From NCBI GenBank assembly GCA_011523485.1, contig WTGR01000150.1:1-5058 (forward strand): DNA of 5,058 nucleotides, in the 5' to 3' direction. The position numbers and the translations under genes were made by a program. Below, piece after piece: positions 1 through 5,058 of the stretch. This DNA is from Acidobacteriota bacterium. GTDB lineage: Bacteria; Acidobacteriota; Vicinamibacteria; Vicinamibacterales; UBA8438. The stretch's first letter is position 1. The number at the start of each line of letters is the position of its first letter. A model generated the notes under the pieces. The model saw nothing but the letters and a program-made list of their open reading frames with translations. It was not told the origin of the DNA and did no database searches.

Positions 1-495
1 GTGATGGATCACCTGGGCATCGACAAGTTCATGGTGCTCGGCTTCTGCATCGGCGGCCCCTTCATCTGGAACCTGCTGCGGCGCGCTCCCGATCGCGTCG
101 TCGCCGCCGTGCTGACGCAGCCGAGCGCGTGGAGCGCGGAGCACCCCACGCTGTTCTACGACAACAACATGGGGGGGTGGGGCCCGGACCTGGTCGAGCG
201 CCGGCCCGAGATCACGATGGACATGGTCGACCGGTTCCTGACCACGATGTACCTCGACAACGCGGACTTCGTCTTCACCGTGACGCGGGACTTCGTGCGC
301 GAGCTGCAGACGCCGATTCTGATCCTGCCGGACGACATCCCCGCGCATCCCTACGATGTCGCCATCGAGGCCGCGATGCTCGCGCCGCAGTCCGAGGTGA
401 GCATGTTCCCGTGGAAGCAGCCCGTGGAGCGGATACCGCTGGCGGTGCGCCAGATACGGTCCTTCCTCCGGGCGCATCGACCGGATGTTCGATGA
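1..495 (+). CDS. Alpha/beta-fold hydrolase with Cys at the nucleophile elbow (3' part only)
   Basis: This is the C-terminal 164 residues of an alpha/beta-hydrolase-fold protein. The reading frame is open at base 1, so the N-terminal strands, including the usual oxyanion-loop HG region, lie outside the window; the GTG at base 1 is probably an internal Val. The nucleophile elbow is visible as LGFCIGGPF (residues 13-21), with Cys16 where most members have Ser, as in dienelactone hydrolases. A later strand, PILILPDD (105-112), is where the catalytic acid usually sits, and Asp111/Asp112 are candidates. The usual catalytic His before the last helix is not seen: that stretch reads FPWKQPVERIPLAV (136-149). 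His116, in IPAHP, is the nearest His. No signal or membrane segment is visible in this part, so it is probably cytoplasmic. The substrate is unknown. The gene ends in TGA at 493-495, and its last 47 nt are duplicated downstream. The fold is fairly certain, the enzymatic activity is not. Confidence 0.85.
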   Translation: MMDHLGIDKFMVLGFCIGGPFIWNLLRRAPDRVVAAVLTQPSAWSAEHPTLFYDNNMGGWGPDLVERRPEITMDMVDRFLTTMYLDNADFVFTVTRDFVRELQTPILILPDDIPAHPYDVAIEAAMLAPQSEVSMFPWKQPVERIPLAVRQIRSFLRAHRPDVR

Positions 496-530
496 ACGCA
501 GGGCACGAACGGCATTGCGGCTGGAGGTGA
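492..530 (+). other. Possible 12-codon coupling ORF between hydrolase and esterase
   Basis: An ATG at 492 overlaps the hydrolase stop as ATGA (492-495). It opens a 12-codon frame, MNAGHERHCGWR, closed by TGA at 528-530. That stop sits inside the GGAGGTGA ribosome-binding site and 3 nt before the ATG at 534. The geometry would let a terminating ribosome re-initiate on the next gene. There is no clear ribosome-binding site of its own and a frame this short can arise by chance, so translation is speculative. An identical copy lies at 859-897. Confidence 0.25.
523..530 (+). promoter_or_regulatory. Ribosome-binding site, copy A
   Basis: GGAGGTGA is a full-length match to the 3' end of 16S rRNA. 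The GGAGG core ends 6 nt before the ATG at 534. In copy A this strong site drives a start that now leads into a frameshifted reading frame. Confidence 0.8.
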
Positions 531-533
531 ACG

Positions 534-815
534 ATGCGGTTCCCACACCATTTGTTGACGGTCGTACTCGGGATCGGGCTGAGCGGGTTTCAGGGCGTCG
601 GCGAGGCGCAGGAATCCGCGTCGCCCCAGCTCGCGCATTCCCGTGTCACCCGGCTCGACATCACGAGCCGCGAGCCGGCGTTCGGCGGCCGGTCGTTCGG
701 CGCCGTCGGCCAGTACGAGATTCTGCTCGGCACGGCCACGGCCGTCGCCGATCCGGGCGCCCCCCGCGACGCCGGGATCGTGGATCTCGACAAGGCCCCG
801 CGCAACGCGGACGGG
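534..815 (+). pseudogene. Duplicated 5' fragment of the secreted esterase gene
   Basis: This is a copy of the first 94 codons of the gene at 901-2904, including the whole signal peptide (residues 1-25) and the start of the mature protein, ending at NADG. It keeps its own strong ribosome-binding site. The duplication length, 367, is 1 modulo 3, so after base 815 the frame does not rejoin the gene. It continues out of frame to a stop at 1782-1784, giving a hypothetical 416-residue product with about 322 Arg-rich residues of no recognisable family. If translated, that product would carry a signal peptide, and its ribosomes would cross the genuine start at 901. It is best treated as a broken partial copy, not a gene. 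If the duplication is an assembly artefact, this feature does not exist. Confidence 0.85.
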
Positions 816-862
816 GCCAGATACGGTCCTTCCTCCGGGCGCATCGACCGGATGTTCGATGA
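816..862 (+). pseudogene. Duplicated 3' tail of the alpha/beta-hydrolase gene
   Basis: This is a second copy of the last 47 nt of the upstream hydrolase gene, encoding QIRSFLRAHRPDVR and the TGA stop at 860-862. It has no start or upstream domain in its frame other than chance open sequence from copy A. It is a by-product of the tandem duplication and has no coding role. Confidence 0.85.
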
Positions 863-897
863 ACGCAGGGCACGAACGGCATTGCGGCTGGAGGTGA
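859..897 (+). other. Possible 12-codon coupling ORF, second copy
   Basis: This copy of the 492-530 mini-frame sits directly before the functional esterase start: its TGA at 895-897 is 3 nt from the ATG at 901. The hydrolase coding sequence no longer reaches it in full, so any coupling to hydrolase translation would be lost here unless ribosomes entered independently. Confidence 0.2.
890..897 (+). promoter_or_regulatory. Ribosome-binding site of the esterase gene, copy B
   Basis: GGAGGTGA, with its core 6 nt before the ATG at 901, is the same strong site as at 523-530. It supports 901 as the genuine start, because the frame from 901 continues intact for 667 codons. Confidence 0.85.
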
Positions 898-900
898 ACG

Positions 901-2904
901 ATGCGGTTCCCACACCATTTGTTGACGGTCGTACTCGGGATCGGGCTGAGCGGGTTTCAGGGCGTCGGCGAGGCGCAGGAATCCGCGTCGCCCCAGCTCG
1001 CGCATTCCCGTGTCACCCGGCTCGACATCACGAGCCGCGAGCCGGCGTTCGGCGGCCGGTCGTTCGGCGCCGTCGGCCAGTACGAGATTCTGCTCGGCAC
1101 GGCCACGGCCGTCGCCGATCCGGGCGCCCCCCGCGACGCCGGGATCGTGGATCTCGACAAGGCCCCGCGCAACGCGGACGGGCTGGTCGAGTACACCTTC
1201 GAGGTCGACATCCTCAAGCCGGTCGACATCGCCCGGGGCAACGGCGTCCTCGCGTACGAGGTCAACAACCGCGGCCGCAACATCGTCTTCGGCTACTTCC
1301 ACGAGGCGGGGCGGGGCTACGCGGCCGGGAACGCCGGCAGCGCGTTCCTCATGAACCAGGGCTACACGTACGTCTCGAGCGGCTGGCTGCACGGCGCGCC
1401 CGGCGCCGGCGACCCGCGCCCGGTGCTGGCGACCTTCCCGCTCGCCACCGACGGCGGCCGGACGATTACCGGTGTCTCGATGGAAGAGTGGCAGGACCCG
1501 GACAGCCCCACGTTCGGGCGGCTGACCTACCCGGCGGCGACGCTCGACGAGAGCGCCGCGACCCTCACGCACCGCCAGCTCCAGGACGATCCGCGCCAGG
1601 CGGTTCCGGCCGCCGGGTGGCGCTACGTCGACGACACGACGGTCGCGGTGACGCCGCCCGCGGGAGCGGACGCGGGGACCATCTACGAGTTCGTGTACGA
1701 GGCCCGGGATCCGATCGTCCACGGCCTGGGCTTCAGCGCCATGCGCGATCTCGTGTCGTTCGCGCGCTACCGTCCCGCCGATGATCGGGGCGTCGCCAAC
1801 CCGCTCTTCGTGGACGGCATGCCGGTGCTCGACCACGTGGTGGCCGTCGGCTCCTCGCAGAGCGGCCGGATGATCAGGGACTTCGTCTACCAGGGCTTCA
1901 ACGAGGACCCGGCGGGGCGGCGCGTCTTCGACGGCATGACGCCGTACGTCGCGGGCGCCCGCCGCACGTGGGTCAACGCCCGTTTCGCGCAGACGGGCCG
2001 CTACACGCGCCAGCACGAAGACCACAACTACCCGATGGACGAGTTCCCGTTCACCTTCGCGACGACCACCGATCCGCTGACGGGCCGGACCGACGGGTTG
2101 CTGGCCGCCTGCACCGCCTCCGGCACCTGCCCCCGCATCATCCAGGTGGACGCCGACTCCGAGTACTACGGCGCCCATGCCTCGCTCATCGTCACCGACA
2201 CGAGGGGCCGGGCGCTGGAGTTGCCGGCGAACGCGCGCTACTGGATGCTCGGGACCGCGCACCTGCAGGGTGACGCCGGGTGCCGCGACCCCGCCAATCC
2301 GGTGCGGCCGTGGCCGTACTACCGGGCCGCGTTCGACGCCACGGTGCGGTGGGTGCGGGACGGCGTCGAGCCGCCGGCGACGCGCGCGCCCTCGGTGGCC
2401 GACGGCACGGCGGTGACGGTCGAACGGCAGGGCGAGCAGTATCCGACCATCCCGGACCGTCCCTACAACGACGCGATCAGCACGCTCGGCGTGCGCGACT
2501 TCTCGGTCTGGCCGCCGAAGGAGAGCGACGAGCGGTACCCGTTGTTCGTGCCGAGCCTCGACGCCGACGGCAACCTCGTGGCGGGGGTCATCGTGCCGGA
2601 GGTCGCGGCCCCGCTCTCCACGATGGGCAAGGCGGTGCGCGCGGCGGGCTTCGCCGAGGGCGACCTGTGCGGCGTGAACGGCTCCACGATTCCGTTCCCG
2701 CGGACGCAGGACGAGCGGACGGCGTCGGGCGATTCGCGGCCTTCCCTGGAAGAGCGCTATCCCGGCGGCGAGGCGGAGTACGTGACGCGCTACGGTGAGG
2801 CCGCGGACGCGCTGGTCGCCGAGGGGTACCTGCTGCCCGCCGACGCCGAGACGCTCAAGGCGTCTGCCGCCGCGGCGTGGAGGGCGGCCGTCGCTGCACC
2901 GTGA
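901..2904 (+). CDS. Secreted alpha/beta-hydrolase domain-containing protein (PF20091-like), putative esterase
   Basis: This is a 667-residue exported enzyme of the 'alpha/beta hydrolase domain-containing protein' family (PF20091-like, recognised by eye). It starts with a Sec signal peptide: HH and Arg2, a hydrophobic core at residues 7-19, and probable cleavage after GEA (23-25). The nucleophile elbow is VGSSQSGR (316-323), with Ser319 the likely nucleophile. It is followed by YQGFNED (330-336) and GRRVFDGM (339-346), both typical of the family. The segment DSEYYGAHASLI (419-430) matches the family's EYW region, and Glu421 is a candidate catalytic acid. GTAHLQG (451-457) supplies the likely catalytic His454. 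The region after it (NPVRPWPYYRAAF, VRDGVEPP) is also family-like. All three triad positions look filled, so hydrolysis of an ester or lactone in the periplasm is a fair inference; the substrate is unknown. The start is set by the strong ribosome-binding site at 890-897 and the signal peptide. The first 94 codons lie in repeat copy B. Confidence 0.93.
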   Translation: MRFPHHLLTVVLGIGLSGFQGVGEAQESASPQLAHSRVTRLDITSREPAFGGRSFGAVGQYEILLGTATAVADPGAPRDAGIVDLDKAPRNADGLVEYTFEVDILKPVDIARGNGVLAYEVNNRGRNIVFGYFHEAGRGYAAGNAGSAFLMNQGYTYVSSGWLHGAPGAGDPRPVLATFPLATDGGRTITGVSMEEWQDPDSPTFGRLTYPAATLDESAATLTHRQLQDDPRQAVPAAGWRYVDDTTVAVTPPAGADAGTIYEFVYEARDPIVHGLGFSAMRDLVSFARYRPADDRGVANPLFVDGMPVLDHVVAVGSSQSGRMIRDFVYQGFNEDPAGRRVFDGMTPYVAGARRTWVNARFAQTGRYTRQHEDHNYPMDEFPFTFATTTDPLTGRTDGLLAACTASGTCPRIIQVDADSEYYGAHASLIVTDTRGRALELPANARYWMLGTAHLQGDAGCRDPANPVRPWPYYRAAFDATVRWVRDGVEPPATRAPSVADGTAVTVERQGEQYPTIPDRPYNDAISTLGVRDFSVWPPKESDERYPLFVPSLDADGNLVAGVIVPEVAAPLSTMGKAVRAAGFAEGDLCGVNGSTIPFPRTQDERTASGDSRPSLEERYPGGEAEYVTRYGEAADALVAEGYLLPADAETLKASAAAAWRAAVAAP

Positions 2905-2933
2905 AGAGGACGCAATACGCACAGTTCACTGGC

Positions 2934-2963
2934 CGTGCCGGGGACTGGACAACAACCGGCATG
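2934..2963 (+). other. Weak intergenic stem-loop
   Basis: In the 82-bp gap after the esterase gene, CGTGCCGG (2934-2941) can pair with CCGGCATG (2956-2963). This gives an 8-bp stem with one G-U pair and a 14-nt loop. No T-run follows, so it is not a standard intrinsic terminator. It could protect the mRNA or modulate read-through, or be a chance pairing in GC-rich DNA. Confidence 0.25.
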
Positions 2964-2971
2964 ATGCGCTG

Positions 2972-2978
2972 AAAGGAG
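2972..2978 (+). promoter_or_regulatory. Ribosome-binding site of the propeller-like gene
   Basis: AAAGGAG, with the GGAG core 8 nt before the ATG at 2987. It decides this start over an in-frame ATG at 2795, which lies inside the esterase gene and would add 64 Arg- and Pro-rich residues ahead of the signal peptide. Confidence 0.8.
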
Positions 2979-2986
2979 ACCACGGC

Positions 2987-4144
2987 ATGTCTGCATTCCG
3001 TTACGGCCTGTTGCTCGTCGTCGGCTTGAGTCTGGCGGCCGCAGGGATTCGGTCGGCGGCCAACCCGGAGGCGACGACCGGCGTCACGCCCGAGTTCCAG
3101 TACATCGGCAAGCTGGCGTTCGGGCCCGAAGGCGTGCTCTTCGCGGCCGACGCCCAGGAGGTTTCCATCACGGCCCTGCAGCTTGGCGAGCAGATGGCCG
3201 GCGGGGTGCCCGGGACGCTGGACGTGCCCGCGATCGACAGCAAGGTCGCCGGGCTGCTCGGCATAGATGCCGGCAACCTGTTGATTACCGACATGGTGGT
3301 CGACCCGCGGACGCGCAACACCTGGCTCTCGGTGATGCGCGGGCTCGGCGCCGACGCCGTGCCGGTTCTCCTGCGCGTGGACGGGGCGGGCGAGATCGAG
3401 GTCGTTTCGTTCGACGAGGTCCGCTACACGCGGATCGGGGTGCCCAATCCGCCGCCGGCCGAGACGCCGCTGGTGCTCGTGGACGGGCGCCAGATCCCGA
3501 TCGCCAACTATCCCGACCAGGTCGACCCCGCGGGGCTGATCGGCGTGCAGACCATCACCCACATGGCGTTCATCGACGGCAACCTGTTCGTCTCGGGCCT
3601 GTCGAACGAGGAGTTCGCGTCCAAGATGCGCGTCATCCCCTATCCGTTCCGGGTGGCGGACGCGGGGACGAGCGTGGAGATCTACCACGGGTCCCACGGG
3701 CAGCTCGAGACGTTCTCGCCGGTGTTCACCTTCGTGCCTTACGAGATCGACGGCGAGCCGTCCATCGTCGCCAGCTACCTGTGCACGCCGCTCGTGAAGT
3801 TCCCCATCGCCGCCCTCGAGCCGGGCAGCAAGATCCAGGGGACGACGATCGCCGAGTTCGGCAACCGCAACCGGCCCATCGACATGATCGTCTACGAGAA
3901 GGACGGGCAGGACTACATCCTGCTGTCGAACAACCAGCGCGGCGTGATGAAGGTGCCGACCGAGCCGTTCGGCGCCGCGGACGCCATCGCCGACCCGATC
4001 CCGGATACGGCCGGCGTGCCGTTCGAGACCATCGCGTCGTTGCAGGGCGTGCAGCAGCTCGATCGGCTGGACGCCTCGCGGGCGATGCTGCTCGTCGACG
4101 CCGCGGGGGGCGGTCTGAACCTCGAAGCGGCCGCGCTGCCGTAG
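2987..4144 (+). CDS. Exported protein of unknown function, probable beta-propeller
   Basis: This is a 385-residue secreted protein whose family I cannot name. A signal peptide is clear: Arg5, a hydrophobic stretch at residues 7-20, and probable cleavage after SAA (23-25). The mature part is rich in short beta-strand blocks resembling propeller blades: YIGKLAFGPEGVLFAADA (39-56), LLITDMVVDPRTRNTWLSVM (98-117), VLLRVDGAGEIEVVSF (127-142), THMAFIDGNLFVSGLS (191-206), IDMIVYEKDGQDYILLSN (298-315) and a final LDRLDASRAMLLVDAAG near the end (358-374). The GPEGVLFAAD pattern is common in NHL- or SMP-30-like propellers. A single Cys266 in SYLCTPLVKFP and His234/His237 in YHGSHG stand out as possible functional residues. 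No haem motif or membrane anchor is seen. The gene follows the esterase by 82 bp and precedes the lipoprotein by 14 bp, so co-expression is likely. A binding or scaffold role, or an enzyme on a propeller, are both possible. Confidence 0.85.
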   Translation: MSAFRYGLLLVVGLSLAAAGIRSAANPEATTGVTPEFQYIGKLAFGPEGVLFAADAQEVSITALQLGEQMAGGVPGTLDVPAIDSKVAGLLGIDAGNLLITDMVVDPRTRNTWLSVMRGLGADAVPVLLRVDGAGEIEVVSFDEVRYTRIGVPNPPPAETPLVLVDGRQIPIANYPDQVDPAGLIGVQTITHMAFIDGNLFVSGLSNEEFASKMRVIPYPFRVADAGTSVEIYHGSHGQLETFSPVFTFVPYEIDGEPSIVASYLCTPLVKFPIAALEPGSKIQGTTIAEFGNRNRPIDMIVYEKDGQDYILLSNNQRGVMKVPTEPFGAADAIADPIPDTAGVPFETIASLQGVQQLDRLDASRAMLLVDAAGGGLNLEAAALP

Positions 4145-4158
4145 GGCGCCTGCATCCG

Positions 4159-5058
4159 ATGAGACATGCGGCGAGGGCCGCCGCCCTGGTGGCGGTCCTC
4201 GCGCTCGCGCCGGGGTGCTCGCAAACGGGCGGCCCGGCGCCGGAATCCGTTCCGGGCGAGCCGCGCATCCGATTGGCCGCCTCGCCCTCCGGCCAGCGGG
4301 CCGTCGACGTCGCGGGGCTGCCGGCCGCGGACCTGGAGCATCTGGAACGCGCGGCGCGGTCGCGTGACGCGTGGCAGGCGATCCTGCGCGTCCACGTCGC
4401 ACAGGCGGATCCGGGCGCCGCGGCGTTGCCGCCGGTGCTGGGGGACTACGCCGTGCACGACGGCGCGCTGCGCTTCACCCCGCGGTTTCCGTTCGATGCG
4501 GGTCAGCGCTACGAGGTGGTGTTCGATCCGTCGTCGCTTCCGTCCGCGCGAGGCCGTTCCGCACCCATCCCGTCGCGCGCCGTCCGCACGACGGTCGAGG
4601 TGCCGGCTCTCGACCGCGAGCCGTCGACGCGCGTGGCGGCCGTCTATCCGACGGGCCCCGAGGTGCCGGAGAACCACCTCCGGCTGTACATCGTCTTCTC
4701 CGCCCCGATGGGTCTCGGAAGCGGCAACCCGCACGTCCGTCTGCTCGACGAGCGCGGCGAGCCGGTCGCCGACGCATTCCTGCCGCTGGATGTCGACCTG
4801 TGGAACGCGGATCGCACGCGCTACACGATTCTCTACGACCCGGGGCGGGTCAAGCGCGGCATCCGGCCGAACGCCGAGCTGGGCCGACCGCTGTCGGCGC
4901 ACCGCCGGTACACGCTGGCGATCGAGGCGGCCTGGCGCGACGCCGCCGGGCAGCCGCTCGTTGCGCCGTTCCGCCGGGAGTTCCGGGTGGGGCCACCCCG
5001 GGAGCGCGCCCTCGACCCCGCCGCCTGGCGGCTCGACCTCCCGGCCGGCGGCACGCGG
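4159..5058 (+). CDS. Lipoprotein with Ig-like (Big_5/SbsA-type) domains, 3' end outside the window
   Basis: The frame is open from ATG 4159 to the window end, giving 300 residues with no stop. The N-terminus looks like a lipoprotein signal: Arg2 and Arg6, a hydrophobic core at 7-17, then LAPGC with Cys20 as the lipidated residue. The lipobox is slightly atypical, with Pro at -2. Two beta-rich segments follow. Residues 72-149 include LRFTPRFPFDAGQRYEVVF, a pattern typical of bacterial Ig-like Big_5 domains. Residues 156-277 begin RVAAVYPTGPEVPENHLRLY, continue with IVFSAPM and close with YTLAIEAAWRDAAGQPL and REFRVGPP. This second block resembles conserved hypothetical lipoproteins I recall from Acidobacteriota and Planctomycetota. 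The protein is probably anchored in a membrane facing the periplasm or cell surface; its role is unknown. The start lies 14 bp after the previous stop without a good ribosome-binding site, which suggests translational coupling. The lipoprotein signal is the main support for this start. Confidence 0.82.
   Translation, partial: MRHAARAAALVAVLALAPGCSQTGGPAPESVPGEPRIRLAASPSGQRAVDVAGLPAADLEHLERAARSRDAWQAILRVHVAQADPGAAALPPVLGDYAVHDGALRFTPRFPFDAGQRYEVVFDPSSLPSARGRSAPIPSRAVRTTVEVPALDREPSTRVAAVYPTGPEVPENHLRLYIVFSAPMGLGSGNPHVRLLDERGEPVADAFLPLDVDLWNADRTRYTILYDPGRVKRGIRPNAELGRPLSAHRRYTLAIEAAWRDAAGQPLVAPFRREFRVGPPRERALDPAAWRLDLPAGGTR

Larger units (their letters stand above)
449..815 (+). repeat. Tandem direct repeat, copy A (367 bp)
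   Basis: This is the first copy of a 367-bp segment repeated immediately downstream at 816-1182. I compared the two base by base and saw no difference. The match stops exactly at the unit length: base 448 (c) differs from 815 (g), and 816 (g) differs from 1183 (c). The junction therefore has no microhomology. The unit holds the last 47 nt of the alpha/beta-hydrolase gene, the 38-nt intergenic gap with its ribosome-binding site, and the first 282 nt (94 codons) of the secreted esterase gene. Removing either copy restores a simple arrangement in which the hydrolase stop lies 38 bp before the esterase ATG. It is either a recent tandem duplication or an assembly error. Confidence 0.97.
816..1182 (+). 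repeat. Tandem direct repeat, copy B (367 bp)
   Basis: This second copy is identical to 449-815 and directly abuts it. It supplies the functional 5' end of the esterase gene: the ribosome-binding site at 890-897, the ATG at 901 and the first 94 codons, which continue in frame past 1182 into the unique part of the gene. The hydrolase 3' tail it carries (816-862) has no gene attached. Confidence 0.97.

Noticed and set aside
485..862. + strand frame of 125 codons ending in the hydrolase tail QIRSFLRAHRPDVR
   Set aside because: The frame exists only because the 367-bp duplication shifts phase and joins an out-of-frame stretch to the duplicated hydrolase tail. It is not an independent gene.
449..1182. 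Tandem repeat as an insertion sequence or other mobile element
   Set aside because: There are no terminal inverted repeats, no transposase and no target-site duplication. The unit consists only of pieces of the two neighbouring genes.
661..2922. Long open frame on the - strand, opposite the esterase gene (753 codons)
   Set aside because: It is a mirror of the GC-rich third positions of the + strand gene. Its composition is Arg- and Ala-rich with no recognisable motif, and the + strand frame has clear family motifs.
2934..2963. Intergenic stem-loop as an intrinsic terminator
   Set aside because: The stem is short, the loop is long (14 nt) and no T-run follows, so it was kept only as a weak structure.
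2795..2986. Upstream in-frame extension of the propeller-like gene starting at ATG 2795
   Set aside because: It overlaps the end of the esterase gene, adds 64 Arg- and Pro-rich residues before a clear signal peptide, and lacks the good ribosome-binding site found at 2972-2978.
2855..4402. Long open frame on the - strand, opposite the propeller-like gene (515 codons)
   Set aside because: It is an Arg-, Pro- and His-rich antisense shadow that spans a gene boundary, with no domain signal.
3913..4902. - strand frame of 329 codons opposite the lipoprotein gene
   Set aside because: It is an antisense shadow with low-complexity Arg-rich composition. The + strand lipoprotein frame has a lipobox and Ig-like patterns.

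Overview
The window is a 5.06 kb stretch of high-GC bacterial DNA. All coding is on the + strand, with strong G/C at third codon positions. The style of the proteins (an exported PF20091-type esterase, a secreted propeller-like protein, an Ig-like lipoprotein) recalls Gram-negative lineages such as Acidobacteriota, often known from metagenome-assembled genomes. That placement is an inference from memory of the families; no marker gene is present.

Layout: (1) 1-495 is the 3' part of a cytoplasmic alpha/beta-hydrolase gene with a Cys at the nucleophile elbow; its 5' end lies outside the window. (2) 449-1182 is a perfect, directly adjacent tandem duplication of 367 bp (449-815 and 816-1182). It carries the last 47 nt of the hydrolase gene, the intergenic gap with its ribosome-binding site, and the first 94 codons of the next gene. 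(3) 901-2904 is the intact gene for a secreted alpha/beta-hydrolase-domain esterase-like enzyme; its start lies in the second copy. (4) 2987-4144 encodes a 385-residue exported protein of unknown function, probably a beta-propeller. (5) 4159-5058 is the start of a lipoprotein gene with Ig-like domains, running off the right edge.

The genes are co-directional and close together. The esterase-to-propeller gap is 82 bp and the propeller-to-lipoprotein gap is 14 bp. Once one repeat copy is removed, the hydrolase-to-esterase gap is 38 bp. No convincing terminator was seen, so one transcription unit is plausible. Three of the four products look exported, so the unit may act mainly in the periplasm or at the outer membrane, but no pathway can be named from sequence alone.

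The standout feature is the 367-bp duplication. Because 367 is not a multiple of three, the first copy of the esterase start (534) runs out of frame, while the second copy (901) keeps a complete gene with its own ribosome-binding site. It is either a very recent, probably unstable duplication or an assembly artefact; the sequence alone cannot decide. I found no RNA gene, CRISPR array, insertion sequence or origin, and no clear sign of a wholly new defence or mobile system.
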